Source: Dermatemys mawii (Eukaryota > Chordata > Testudines > Dermatemydidae). From it: a stretch of 64,000 bases of DNA. Position numbers and translations under genes: made by a program. How positions within the stretch are numbered: position 1 is the first letter of the stretch; the number at the start of each line of letters is the position of its first letter. Location: assembly GCA_007922305.1 (NCBI GenBank), contig ML677366.1, positions 10,037,433 through 10,101,432 on the forward strand. The letters are read 5' to 3'. The notes under the pieces were generated by a model. The model was given only the letters and a program-made list of their open reading frames with translations, was not told the origin of the DNA and did no database searches. Positions 24,090-36,425 of the stretch are shown here, piece by piece.

Positions 24090-24099
24090 CACAGACACA
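24014..24099. repeat. Compound (TG)n(TA)n(CA)n microsatellite
   Basis: A GT tract, then TCTATATATA and a long TA tract, then ATAGACACACACACAC. The GT and CA blocks are reverse complements on either side of the TA core, so the whole array is one large inverted repeat that could form a cruciform. Confidence 0.95.
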
Positions 24100-27000
24100 A
24101 TATATGGGTTGACATTACAGCAAAGTATCTGTGTCCAAATTTGTTTATAACAATTTGTTCTGTACTTTTCCATATGAGAATAGCATTTTCATGTTCTCCA
24201 AATGGATACTGGATGGTGTTATTAGTTGCACTGGCCACAGGATTCTTCTGTTCTTGAATCTACTTATTTTAAAGTCTTTCATTTTCCTGGCAGCTGCAAG
24301 GTGTCCCTTCAAGGATTTTGCTTTTTTGATTTATACTTTTATACACTCGAATCTCAATTGAGATATCCCAGCTTCATTCTGTTTTTGACCTTACGCTATC
24401 AAACTGGAGTGACCCTCTATCTCTTAGGACTGGGCTAGACTCCAATCCAGGATATGCAAGTGCAAGGACAGAGTATCAAAACAACCCATCAACTGAATCC
24501 CAAGGAAACACTTTATGTAAAGCCTTAGTGAAGGCCAACCCGTCACCAGACCTCATTTATAAGCCCATCTGAGTGTACTCAATCCCCGCCCTTTGAACTT
24601 CTGATTGTGCGTGTGTGTGTGTGGCGTGAGAGTCCTGTTTACACCCAGAAACCCTACTGATGGCATGGAAGCTGGCTTCATAGAACGAGGTCTGCAATAT
24701 TTTTTTTCTGATGAGGCTGAACTGCAATGGCAATGGGCCAGAGTGCCTCACATATCTCCCAGAATGCAATGCACCTGTTTCTGGTCATTGTTCTCATCAT
24801 GACACTCCTGTCATCACAATAAGGATATCCAGGTATTAGATACCCCCAAAACCCAGCCAAATGGTGACAATCACCAGCGAGGCAATGGCCAGCATGGACA
24901 CCTCATGCTAACTAATCTGGAAACGAAACACACACAAATAAAATCATTGTTGTTACCATCATCCTGGTTGAGAAAGTCGCTTTACTCGGCATTGCCTTGC
25001 TGTCTTATCAGACAGAAAAATGCAGCTGTTACATAAACTTCTCAGCAAAAATCCTTTCATTGTCAGAAAACCCTTGTTCAAATGCACATACGCGACCATG
25101 CAGACCTTTTGAAGAGACCATCTTCGAAGTGATTGGAAATAAGATAAAGGGGACTGCCATGGAGCGGGGAAAGACTGCAGCAATTTGAGACAATATAGGC
25201 TAGATTACTTGCAAGCTTTGAAGCAAGTTAAATAAACCCTGAACTATCCCTAGAAGTTGCTTAAATAAAAAAAAATCCAGGTTTTTGAGACAGGTTCTCT
25301 CTAAAACGTCTATTCCTCTGCTATTCAAGAGCCATCCCTTAGCTGAAGCTGATGAGAGCAAAATTGGGAGCAAATAACGCTACCATCCTCTATCTTCAAT
25401 CACACCTTTAAAACATATAAGTGCCAGCTGAATTAGCCTATTTATAAGGCCTCTTTTTGGCCCCTTACAGCAGATTCCTAATGACAAGCCGCTACACAAT
25501 GCAATTCAATATGACTCAAGCTTCCAGGGGTCTTGATCCCCTCTAGATAGTCCACCACAAGAGTGATTTATAAACTACAGCCTGGGAGAGTCACAGATAC
25601 TGAAGTGATTTGAGAAAATAGTTAGGGCTTCTAAGTGAATTCAAGTGATATGAATTCCAATGACAGAATAGCATAAAAAATATATCCTAGCTTCATTTCC
25701 TATCACTGAAAAGAGGGGAAGAAGAAGATAGAACCTTACCATACACCATTCAATTCTCCTATCAGTAATGATGCTGCCACCAAATTAACTTCTTTTCAAC
25801 ATTAAGGACTTTAATAGGAGTCTCTTTGCATTTCTGACCATATTTGCAAAACTGATCAATTTTTGTTTAAATAAGCTGTGTGTTTGGAAGAAGTTGGGCG
25901 GAAAGGGTCGAGAGGAATGATCACCAAAAATGGAATGCAAATCCCATGGTAAGTGTAGAGGAAAGAGATACAATTGTATAACTTTTATTTTTTGTTCAAT
26001 TTACAAGTGGTCAGTGAAGAAGAAATCCTATTAATGTGTGTGTCCCCTGACCCCTTTCAGAAAGAGCTCTACTTCTTGAAAGTTATTCAGAGCCAAAAAT
26101 AGTCAAGAGCAAAACAAGGACTGGAAATATATAATTACCCAAATTCCCTCTTTCAAAGATTTCCCCATGCAAATCTGAATATGGGGCTGAAGGGGTTTTT
26201 TTTCCCTTCACCCCCTGTCTTTTGCACTCAACTGTTCAGCCTTGAGACATCCAGGGAGCTAAAAATATATTAATTAGAACTCTTGAGGCTAGCATGAATG
26301 AGATATAGTTAGCCCAAACTGATGCTATTACAGCTCTGATAGCTTCATTTAAATTCCTGAATAAAACATGAAATATCCTTAATGAGAAATGAATATAGTC
26401 GTCAGGAGGGAGTAGTTGTGATATTGTTACTAGTTGAGATATAGAAGATGAAGACCTAATATGAATACCTTCGATTTTATATAAAAATGATGGCTGTTAG
26501 GAAAGAAAAATCCCTCTTCAGAGACTGCTTTTGGACTGAATATCAAAAATTATATAAAACAATAGCATAATCTCCTGCAGAGAAATACTTGTATTTGAAG
26601 GCTGGCTCATGCTACAGACTATATGCTGACTGTGTCTATTACAAAGTATAATGGTAGCATAAAATACCACAGTGAAGACAAAGGTAAACCAATCGTGTCA
26701 AGTGCTGCACAATATTGTTATTTGTTTTGTTACTGTAAGGTTGTTCAGGATTTTCAGCTCTGCAAGGTACCAGACTGGCACACCCACCCACTCACCCATT
26801 AAAGACAAATGTCAACAAGCAAAACAAACTTGGTTCTTTCCTTTTCAAGGCGACAGTGAGACACAAGGCCATGCCAGAAACTAAACAGAAAAAACAATAC
26901 TTTAAATCACCCTGTCAGAAAGATGAGACTGGCAGCGCCTCTTCATTCTTCCACAGACAGTGCATGGACTGTGCCACCAACAGTAAGAATTTACTCTTGA

Positions 27001-27107
27001 GCTGGAGTGGACGCCTCTTCACCTGTTCTTTTACCTGATTTAACCTGCTTGCCCTCTCTTCATATGGATCTTTCTTATTTATTTTTCTCTCCATTTACAA
27101 TGATCTC
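24100..27107. other. Long unique noncoding region
   Basis: About 3 kb without recognised repeats. A short GT run lies at 24606-24622. No open frame shows a domain or splice context. Confidence 0.4.
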
Positions 27108-27340
27108 TTACATTTATTTAAGGCTTTTTATCCACTGGGATCGCAAAGCACTTCACAAACAATAGGCAACACTCACTCTACTGTCCTTTTGCACCCAGAA
27201 CTCCTGTTGGAGTCCATCTGTCTTTTGTGTACAAGAAGAGGGAAGATAAGGCTCTGAAAACTCTTTCCACCACTGAAACACAGCCAGATCAGATGTGGCG
27301 CTCAGCAGCTATTTAACAGTGTGCAGCATCACTTATGCAC
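27108..27340. repeat. Possible old SINE or LINE-derived repeat
   Basis: CATTTATTTAAGGCTTTTTATC followed by GGGATCGCAAAGCACTTCAC is a phrase that recurs beside MIR-like repeats in amniote DNA (compare AAAGATCTTTAAACACTTCA at 4233). The remainder is too diverged to classify. Confidence 0.35.
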
Positions 27341-28404
27341 CAGTTGAGGACAGGAAGTGAAGATAAATATCATACCAATTGAAACTGCAAGGGGAATATT
27401 AGAGAAGTAGAATGTAACTACCCAAACTGGAAATTGCCAAATTGGAAATCCAATTTTTGGTTAATCTTCAGCTGCCACAAAGCTCTCAAGACCTCAACTG
27501 AAAGTCATCAGAAGTTTTTATCAAATATTTTACATTATGTCAACTTACAATTATGGCCTGAATACTAGTTTTTATGAAACTCACAGCATAGCCACTTATT
27601 TTCTTCTACAATGTAGTGAAGAGCTGGTTCCTGTATATACTCTCTAGAGTCTATTTTAAGAGACAGAACATTATCTCAGGGACACAGTTCAATTTCTCTT
27701 CATCAACACCTCTTTGCTTCATTGAGTAGCGTATACCTAATCCATTCAGAGTGGGTTGTCAAGGAATATATATTGGATAATCAATATTTTCCTGAAGAGG
27801 TTTGTACATGGAAATACAATCAAAGACACTTAAAAAAATATCAAGACTGAAAAGTTCCTAAGCGACTTAGTTGGTCTGGCACAGAGCAAGCATGTTAATG
27901 GATTCCACTTCTATTCTTACCTTTCTGCTCCTCCAACAAGATCCCAGCTTCAAGACAAGGCTCAGAAGATGTACAATTCAGTTATAAATAGGCCTCTTCA
28001 CTTATAATAATTGATTTTAAGAGTTTTATGCTCTACAAAAGTTATCTGGTGCTATAATTAAAGCAATGAGTTGGTGGGTCTCAGCCCAGTTCCCAACAGA
28101 AGAAGTCCGCAGCACAGAGCCAACCTTCATTTGCTCCTTAGCAACAGAGATGCTTAATTGCTTTTTCATGTTCAGATGCTGCCCCTCCAGAAATGGCCTG
28201 AGACCCACTGGCAGGCACGTGTAGAAGAACGACAGCGTGGCAACGCCTGCATGGCCTTCGGTCTGCTGCGCCTTTCATCTCTGGAGCTAGGAACAGTCTC
28301 ACCCCATTGCACCAAATATCCACTCATTCAATCTCTGGGAAGCCCCCACAGACCGAAAGGAGATTGCAGTTGCCTGGAGGATGTAGAGGGAGCCATTGAC
28401 CTAT
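27341..28404. other. Unique noncoding DNA
   Basis: Nothing recognised. Overlapping short frames near 28026-28424 are on both strands and carry no domain. Confidence 0.4.
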
Positions 28405-28530
28405 TACTAAAGGTCTTAGCGTAGCACCTCAGAGCCTCAGTCCTGGATCAGGACCCAACTGTTCTAGGTGCTGTACAAACCCAGAACAAAGAAACTGTCC
28501 CAGCTTACAATCTCAGTGTAAGACAAGAGA
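28405..28530 (-). repeat. SINE 3' domain, reverse orientation
   Basis: TTCTAGGTGCTGTACAAACC, AAAGAAACTGTCCC and AGCTTACAATCTCAGTGTAA occur in order. They match the reverse of the tail seen on the + strand at 59271 (TGTTTGGACAGTGCCTAG) and resemble the copy at 43195-43345. It is an old interspersed repeat usually attached to a MIR-like core. Exact family not assigned. Confidence 0.6.
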
Positions 28531-30765
28531 CAGAGGGGTAAGGATAGATGGAATGAGACAAAATGGTCCACATGGTAGACTGTAACCTAACAGTCTGGCT
28601 TGCTTCACACTGTCTCAAGAGGCCCCTTGATACCAACCTAAGTATTTATGCCCTGTACACCTGTAGAGTATCTGAATATCTGACAACTGCTCTTGGGCTC
28701 AGTTGACCAAAGCTTGCAGGCAACTCTGAAACCAGCGCAAAAATGTAAAAAGCATTGCACTAAAAGGCAACTTTGTTATCAAATGACAATCTGGGCATCC
28801 CCTGGAGACATCCTAAATTGCTGATACAAACATATTCTCCTCTACAGCCCAAGTCATCCCTACACAACAAAATCAGAGACCTACAAACCTGACTTTGTAA
28901 ACATCAAGTGCAATTTACAGCCCTCATATCACTGTAACTGGAACTACATTCAATTATAGTCATTTTATTTCTATAGTTAATTTCCCTCCCCCTCCCTCTT
29001 CCAAACAAATGTAATGCTCCTAAAAATGTGCCAGATTAATAGCCCTGGAAACAGAGGACATCTGCTGATCACCACAAAAGGTACAGCCTGAGCAGAAGCA
29101 GTGCACATTTTCTCGTCAACCCTCCTGTCATACTGCTGCAAGGTGGAACTTGGAGAGATCTCCTCTGCTGAGACTGCCTATGTCTGGGGTGTCAGTTGTC
29201 TGGGGACCAACCATCTGTAGTGGAGGGGGGACGGTTTCTGCTTTTGACACATATCCATGAGGCAGAGGATGGAGACCACTAATTCATTTCAAACAGACCA
29301 CAGACTAAACAGCCATTGCCTGACGTCCACTGTTTGTCACGAACAAAATGGGCTCCAGTTAGAAAACGAATAATAAACCTGTAACCAAGAGATGAAAGTC
29401 TCCCTGTCTCTTTCCTTGGGTTAAAGCTTATCACTGGTAAATTCCAGGAGACTCCTCTCCCTTCACTAGGTTCGGCCACCCATCTCCTTTCCCTCATCCC
29501 AGCTCTTACCTGTACCTGCATTTCTTCATAGCAACTTGCTTCCATTCCACCCAGCAGGATTTATGCTGGTGCCAATCCATCACTGCAAGGACAGCAATGA
29601 ACTCTGGGATAGCGCTAGACGTGGAAATGCCAGAAAAGGGAGGGACTATGGTGGCCAGAAGGAGAATATAGCTGGAGCAGGGCATTGTGGGTAGACCAGA
29701 AGTCATGGAAATATCATTAGTTATGGCATAATCTGTGAGTGCCATGCAGCCCGTGACAAACCTGAGTGTCTGCCTGAGTGTTTCCCCACAGCCCGGATTG
29801 GGCTTGGAGAAAAGGCTGAGGAAATAAATTTGTATAATTTGCAGAACCGCCAAAAGTGGATGCTCCAGTTCACAAATGCTCCAAACCCATCAGTCCCCCA
29901 CCCCCAGTTTCTTCCTTTTCCACTCATCACCCAAATCCCTCCCCACCTGGCTCCAGTGCCTCCTTTTCTCAACAGCTGCCATAACTCTTAGGCTCAGCCT
30001 CTCACTCCTGCTCCTTTTGTGACTCTCATTGGAGGAAGGAGGAGCAGCTTAGGGCAAAGGAGACAATCTGGTTGGCTGGCATGGGAGTCAATCTTAGCCA
30101 TCAACCCCAGGCACCTTGCAGCCAGTCAAGTGCAAGAGATGCAGCTGGAGGCAAGAAAGACAGAGTTGGGGCCTGTAAGCCCAAGCCTGGAGCCAAAAGC
30201 TGTAGATAAAGCCAGTCTGCCTAGCCATTATCCATCCCCTGAGCTACTTACAGCCCCTCCCCCGCAACACACACACCAGATGCTACGAACGGCATGTGTT
30301 TTAAGTGCATACAACTATGAAACTGGGGGAGCTTTTATGTCCTAAGTACTACACATTGGAATTTCGAAGCACGCTCCCTGGCTGCCCAGTTGAGCAACCA
30401 TTTTGTTTCTAGAATTCAGGGAAAACTGTAAGATGTATACACCTTGCCGACTCTCACAAACACTTTGCTTTTCTTCCATTTGTTTCATGGTTAAAATAAA
30501 GACCATTCTGACTGAAAGTATCTGTTTGCTCTTTGTGTCTGAAAATACCTGACAACAAGAACGTTGGCGGCAACCATTTGTTTTGGGGACAGGACCATGT
30601 CTTTATTAAAATTATGTTTCAATAGTGCTGCAAATGTCCACATAAATGCAAAGGGTCCTTTATAAACATAAGCAGTAGCCGTCTTGTGTCTTTCAGCAGC
30701 GTGGTTAGCCATTTCTTTAAGGATAACAATATTTGCTTTTCACCTGCCAAGCATTAATGTATTAA
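28531..30765. other. Unique noncoding DNA
   Basis: About 2.2 kb with no recognised repeat or gene. Several small frames overlap on the minus strand at 29279-29972 without domains or initiation context. Confidence 0.4.
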
Positions 30766-30965
30766 TTATTATTATTATTATTCAAAATGCTTTACAACTA
30801 TTAACTAACTGAGCCTCACAAGTCACGTCTCTGTGAGTCGGGTTACAATGAATTAGGATACCCATTTTTACATGAGAAAACTGAGGCAGAGAGGCTAAGT
30901 ATCTTGCCAGATGCAGGGAGTGAGGATTAGAACTCAGGAGTTCCTGACTCCCAGTTGTATGCATG
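30766..30965 (-). repeat. MIR-type SINE, reverse orientation, with (ATT)n
   Basis: An (ATT)n run at 30766-30782 leads into CAAAATGCTTTACAAC. Then follow ACATGAGAAAACTGAGGCAG, TATCTTGCCAGATGCAGG and AACTCAGGAGTTCCTGACTCC, the reverse complement of the MIR core and 5' part. It is an old inactive copy. Confidence 0.75.
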
Positions 30966-32689
30966 AGTGACACCTCTAATTATCTGGCTGCAGGCCACAT
31001 CCCCTTTTATTGTCAATTCAGCGGCACTGAGACGACGAATTATTATTTTTTTAAAACGCTGACAGTCCCTAACACTACTGGGACACCCTTGTCTCCACAG
31101 TTTCATAATCTCCTTTGGCAGTTCCCTCTCCCAACCGGTGTCAATTCCTGAATTCCAAGCACTCACTTTTGGTGCGTGCCTCATATACATCTGTATCTTT
31201 ACAGGTGACAGCTTCCGCCTGTAAGAGCCATCTCCGAGGCCAGGAGAGAGGCATTAAAAATTAAAGAACTGCTGAGTAGCTTGGTTCCCAGTCTGGGGTT
31301 TATAGACAGGGAAACGTTTGACAGGTGGTCTCTGCAAAAGAAGTGGCCTTGGAGACACATTCCTCTTGATTTTATTTTTTAATTAACTTTTATTCTCACT
31401 ATTTCATTCCCTTTTTTTCCTCTCTCCCTCCTCCCTACCCACCCCCATCCCCCCAATACTTTTAAAACAACGTCCAGCTGTCACCACTCCTCTTGCACAA
31501 GTGAAGGGGGCCTTAGAACTGTTATCCAACCGAGACTTTATAAAGAGTCATTTCTCTCTCTCTGCACTCCATTGCCAGCACCCAAATTGCATTTTCATAA
31601 CAGGGCATCTGACCTTATCTGTCATCTCAAAGCTAGCACGAGTGGGTTCCTCATAGCAAAGTGCGGTGACATCTTTACAGGGCAGTCCATAACCTCTCAG
31701 AGATTCATCCTTCAACAGCAGTGCCTCTGAGGTGAGACTCAGTGAATCCAGTATATTTCAGTCGGTCTCTAGCTGACAAGCAGCAGCCCGTGGCTTGGGC
31801 TGAGAGTGTGTTTGCTAAGCTCTTCCACATGTGTCATCTGGGCCCTTCCTGTTTGGATTTCTGATACCGGTTTTACACCTCATGCCTTACATAAAAACAA
31901 ATGACCTTAGAGAGGCCGGCTGGGGCATCTCAATTACCATCTACAGGGTAAACTTCATCTCCTGCCATAAAAGTGCTTCCTCGCCTTCCCTCCCCTTCGC
32001 CCTGTGCATTCCCGCTTTAAGGTTAATGGTAATAACACGGCTTCATCCAAACAACAGAAAAAGATACAGCCCATCCCCCCGCAATGACTACCCTGCACAG
32101 ACCTTGCTTCAGTGACTCCTCCAAAACCACCACAGTTAGAAGAGAGCACTTAACCTTCCATGGGGTATTTTTATGCTCCATTTTCCATTCCATTGGGAGA
32201 TGAAAAAAACGATGGATGCTTTCATGTGGGCACTTATCCCCTTCATCTCAGCTTGGACGTTGGTCTTGCCTTGTCTGACAAGAACTCATTCATCTACATC
32301 ATCGACAATCACCACGATTCTAGAGTGACAGGCACCTTATCTGAGAAATTATTAATAATAATAAAAAATAAAAATAAACATATAAAAATAGTGAGTGTGA
32401 GGAAGTGTTGGGTACATTTCAGCAGGGACAAGAAGTGTCTGCATAGATAGACTATGTGAATGCTAAGTGATCAAGGTTTGTTCGTTAACTTTTGAGTATC
32501 TCTACACTTGGAGGTAAGGGTGTGCTTGCCGGTTCGAGAAGACATACTAGTGCTAACTCTCATCAAACTAGCATGTTAAAATTAGTAGAATAACAGCAGT
32601 GGTATGCTCAGTAGTGAGAGGGTCTGGCCGACTTAAGTGTATAAATCTCTTCTGAAAATCAGATTTAGGCTCCTAAATCAGTTCAGCAT
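30966..32689. other. Unique noncoding DNA, possible regulatory block
   Basis: No repeat is recognised. The part at about 31555-31700 is complex, unrepetitive sequence holding GACCTTATCTGTCATC (a GATA-type core beside TGTCA) and AATTGCATTTTC (octamer-like). This is only suggestive of a conserved noncoding element. Open frames at 31831-32115 and 32160-32450 look like chance. Confidence 0.35.
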
Positions 32690-32875
32690 TGCAGCGCTAA
32701 GCACGACAATGCCTAAATACCTTTAAAAATCCCAGACTTCATCTCTCTGTGTCTCAGTTCCCCATCTGTAAAGCAGGGATAATAGCACTGCCCTACCTCA
32801 TAGGCGTGTTGTGTGGATAAATATATCAAAGATTGTGAAGTGCTCAGATGGTAGGATAGTAGGGAGCCAGATGCT
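32690..32875 (+). repeat. MIR-type SINE, 3' half, with flanking old repeat
   Basis: CTCTGTGTCTCAGTTCCCCA, TCTGTAAAGCAGGGATAATA, CTACCTCATAGGCGTGTTGT and GATTGTGAAGTGCTCAGATG are in MIR order. The upstream phrase CCTAAATACCTTTAAAAATC is another old amniote repeat fragment. Inactive. Confidence 0.75.
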
Positions 32876-34182
32876 TACCTTGTGTAGAGAGAATCAAAGA
32901 GCGGCATCTCCAACAACAGCAGAGTAAACAGTATCGGCTTAATATGGACTCCGAGGAAAGAGTCGACTTATTGCGTTGTCATGGTTTATGGCATCCATTG
33001 AGCTAAAGTCAAACCCCAAACATGCACTCAGAAATATTTTTGAATTGACACTAAACCAAGATGGGGGAGATGGTGAAGATGGGTTTCACTGATATTAACA
33101 AGTAAGCCTTTAAAGTTCATTTTTAAAAAGCTTGAAAAAGTTAAAATGGATCATGGAATTACTGGAGGGGTGCACTTTTTATTCTCGGTTGTGTTCTGAA
33201 ATAAAGTTAGGCCAGCACAAGTCAGTAAGTGGCACTAATGCAGCCATAACCTATTTAAGGGGGGCATTTCTTTTTAACCCTACAGCCAAATGCTTCTCTG
33301 CACCATGTTAGCTGGGAATGCCAGGGAGGTCAGAGGGGGCATTTTCAGTGACAAACACAGTGTGCAAACAAACCACTCTGGTCTCTTGCCCAGAAATAAA
33401 CAACAAAAACAACAACAATCAATCACTCTTCTATTTAGTGCCATCACGATCAAATCAAAATGATATGCATCTGTTTCTTCCTGTCCTTTCCCTTATTACA
33501 CCACAGGCTCTAAGAGTCAGGCTTTGGCTTATCAGTCTCATTGAATTAGCTTGATAAACCCTCAGTTTACCTATAATACAGCAGACTGAAAAAATCCTTA
33601 GGGCTACTGAATAAAAAAGAACAAATAACTAATAATGTGCCTTAATATGAACCAGCTGAAAAACCCTGAGTGGGATGGTCCAAAGATAAATAGCATATTT
33701 ACTTTCTCTGGAACGTAGGTGACTTAATCTAATTTCTTTGGCACATATGAATATACAGTCAATCAGGGACCCACAATGGGTAGTACATGAAATATATTTC
33801 CCCACCCCCATCTTTTTCAACAAAGAGGGGTATGAAAGGAAAGGACATTAAAATGTATTGTATCTTTGTTTCCCTCTGATAGATTTAATGCCTTGGCATG
33901 CTGACAGATAACTGGCAGCTTTCCATTCCTTGGAATTAGGTTACTGGACTGCACAGCCCAGACAGCAGTTTAACCTGAGGGTCAAAGGGCAGTCAGGCGT
34001 TATCTACCAACTGGGCACATTTCCTCTGCATCTGTGACTTCAATATCCACATTCAGATACTGACAGGAGGACAAGTCCTAATTGGACCTCCTCCGGTGTT
34101 TAGAAATTTAAAGGGCCACATTCATTTTAATGGCTTTGGAAATGCATTTAAAAAAAACAATTTGAATGAAATTAGTATGATT
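32876..34182. other. Unique noncoding DNA
   Basis: Nothing recognised. Short frames on both strands lack features. Confidence 0.4.
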
Positions 34183-34227
34183 AGATAGACAGATAGACAG
34201 ACAGATAGATCGATAGATCAATCGATA
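34183..34227. repeat. (GATA)n/(GACA)n microsatellite
   Basis: The run is mixed AGATAGACAGATAGACAG repeats decaying into ATCGATAGATCAATCGAT. Confidence 0.9.
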
Positions 34228-34333
34228 TTACTTTAAAGAAGAGTATCTATCTGATTTTTCTGGGTTTGTTCATCTATTCATAAAAAGGAAAAAGTAGTTA
34301 TACACTTTATTAATCAGAAAATAATAACTATAT

Positions 34334-34654
34334 CAGTGATTGGCAGCCTTTGCCACACGGCCCACCAGGGTAAGCCTCCTGGTGGGCCGGGCCAGTTTGT
34401 TCACCGGTTCGGCCGATCGCCAATCCCACAGGCCATGGTTTGCCATTCCAGGCCAATGGGGGCTGCGAGAAGCAGTGACCAGCAGATCCCTCAGCCCACG
34501 TCACTTCCCACAGCCCCCATTGGCTGGGGATGGTGAACGCGGCCAGTGAGAGCCACTATCAGCCAAGCCTACAAATGCGGCAGGTAAACAAACTGGCCCA
34601 GCCTGCCAGGGGGCTTACCCTGGTGGACCATGTGCCAAAAGTTGCCGATCCCTG
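34334..34654. mobile_element. hAT-type non-autonomous element, about 321 bp
   Basis: The left end CAGTGATTGGCAGCCTTTG and the right end CCAAAAGTTGCCGATCCCTG are imperfect inverted repeats of the CAG..NGGCAACCTTT hAT type. The flanks AACTATAT and AACTACAC agree at 6 of 8 bases, which fits an old 8-bp duplication. The interior is GC-rich, with a perfect 11-bp hairpin, GGCCCACCAGG paired with CCTGGTGGGCC (34359-34388). Overlapping open frames are by-products of GC content. Confidence 0.8.
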
Positions 34655-34884
34655 AACTACACTCTCAAATGAGCTCACAAAGGAAAAGAAAAAGACAAAT
34701 GCCATATCACCAATGGCACAAACACTTTTCACAAAATGATTGCGTCATATCTGACCTCTTCATCCTCATTTTCAAAGGAAATCTGCACAACACTGTCAAA
34801 AGATGAGCCTGGGAGCTTAAGTTCATAAGTTAGCTAGACACTAAAAATCACTTATTCCATAAAGACACTGGATTTATGGTTCAT

Positions 34885-35125
34885 TACAATCTGTAACCCA
34901 CAAACCCTCCTTTGTCCTCTGGCTGTAAAACTGTTAACTGCCCACTTCTCCATGCAACATGTGTTAACTCCTTATGCTTAACAGTCCACCTTATATGTAG
35001 CTGGGACACTCGGAGTATCTTTCCCAGACCTAAAGAAGAGCTCTGGTGTAAGCGCAAAAGCTTGTCTCTTCTATCAACAGCAGTTGGTCCAATAAAAGAC
35101 ATTACCTCACTCACCTTATCTCTCT
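34885..35125 (+). mobile_element. Short retroelement-like repeat, possibly Penelope-derived
   Basis: The order CTGTAACCCACAAACCCTCC, TGTGTTAACTCCTTATGC, TTTCCCAGACCTAAAGAAGA, AAAAGCTTGTCTCTTC, CAGTTGGTCCAATAAAAGAC and CTCACCTTATCTCTCTAAAA matches an interspersed repeat that I recognise from many vertebrates. The central part has the layout of a hammerhead core (CTAAAGA, weak stem, CAAAAGC), which is known in Penelope-like elements. The core bases are mutated, so activity is unlikely. The family assignment is inference. Confidence 0.5.
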
Positions 35126-36254
35126 AAAATAACATTTCCAGTTTAACCACTTGATTGCAAAATGGATGTCTAGAATTTTGTGCCTTAAAATGTATGATTA
35201 CACTGTTACGGGATAGGATAAAATATAATTCCTATTTTATCAAGATCACCACCACCCATCACCTCACCCACACACAGCCTGACAAAACATTATAAGTGTA
35301 AGGTGGGGGTCCAGAACCTGGGGGCTGTTTCAGGGAGGCTGTTTTGGTGCAGCTCAGAAGGCAGTGGCGTTGGGGGCCAAGGGTGTGTAACTACGTTTGT
35401 GCTCCCACTTCAGTCCCGAGTGTATATTGGAGGAGCCTGCAGGCTAATCAAATTCATGTCAGCTGCCAAAAATCCCAGCGAGCTGTGCCAGGAGCTAGCA
35501 AACAATCCCTGGTCATGCCCTCTGTGCCAACAGCCAGGAAGGAGGATATAGCTTTACGCTTTCCAGAGATTCCTTCTCACTGCAGGGAATCCTGAGCCGT
35601 CTAGATGCTACAGGTTAACGCCTCTTGTTGCCAGCTAAGATAGCAAAGCAGCCTGAACGTACCAGAGAATCAGGCCCATGCTCTGTAACAACAGGTCAAA
35701 TAAAACAAGGTAGCCTAATGTTATTCCAGGAGCTGCTTTTATTGGTGGCTCTGGTACTCTAGTTGCTGAGTTAACACACATGGCCTAATGAAGGGATGGC
35801 CCAACACAGCTGTGTCCTGAACGTAGCACTGAAGTGTTTTAAATAGCTTTATAGGCCTACTTTGTTTTCATTGCACCCTTAGAAGCTGGAAGACAGAAAT
35901 CAGTGGAGTGTGGCTGATCAACTCAGGGTTAAGGGAGCCTAGCGCTTTTCACCTTGCATTAACTGGTTCAGATCCATCCCAAATCAAAAATAGTGCCCCA
36001 AAATAGTGCCCCAAAGACAGAGCTGTCTGCTGCATGATACTGGCCTCTGTCCACTTCCTAGTCCACATCACAAAACCACAATCGGGGTTAATATCTTTGT
36101 GGGCATTCACTGTAGAGGGGGTCCCAGATACTGACCTACCCTCTGAGCCATACAGGTCCATCCAGCTCAGGATAGAAATACATTATTAGAGAGAGGTGGC
36201 AAAAGTCAAGGTCATATTTTCCATCCCCCAACCCACAGGGTTGGTCCTTAAGAG
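35126..36254. other. Unique noncoding DNA with a small tandem repeat
   Basis: No gene or interspersed repeat recognised. AAAATAGTGCCCC is repeated in tandem at 35987-36012. Confidence 0.45.
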
Positions 36255-36425
36255 ACTATCCTCCTGGGTTTTTGTCTAGACGACCATAATTGGCTCTAGC
36301 AACAGGATTTCCGCTATTTCTCTTGGGAGATCATTCCACAGTCTAATGGACCTCGCTATCAGAAAATGTTTCCTGATATTCCCCCTACAGCATCCTTGCT
36401 CAATTTCACCCCAGGCGCTGTGGTC
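36255..36425 (-). mobile_element. CR1/L3-like LINE ORF2 C-terminal fragment
   Basis: Translated on the minus strand it gives NIRKHFLIARSIRLWNDLP followed by REIAEILLLE. This is the conserved tail of CR1-group ORF2 (IRKxFF...VRxWNxLPREI). The fragment has no catalytic part and is heavily diverged. Confidence 0.75.

Noticed and set aside
24602..24625. GTGTGTGTGTGTGTG run as a separate microsatellite finding
   Set aside because: Only about eight units, ordinary for this genome.
32530..32545. GGTTCGAGA considered as a tRNA T-arm
   Set aside because: No matching acceptor stem, anticodon arm or A box upstream.
34359..34388. Hairpin considered as a microRNA precursor
   Set aside because: The arms are 11 bp, too short for a precursor, and it is part of an hAT element.
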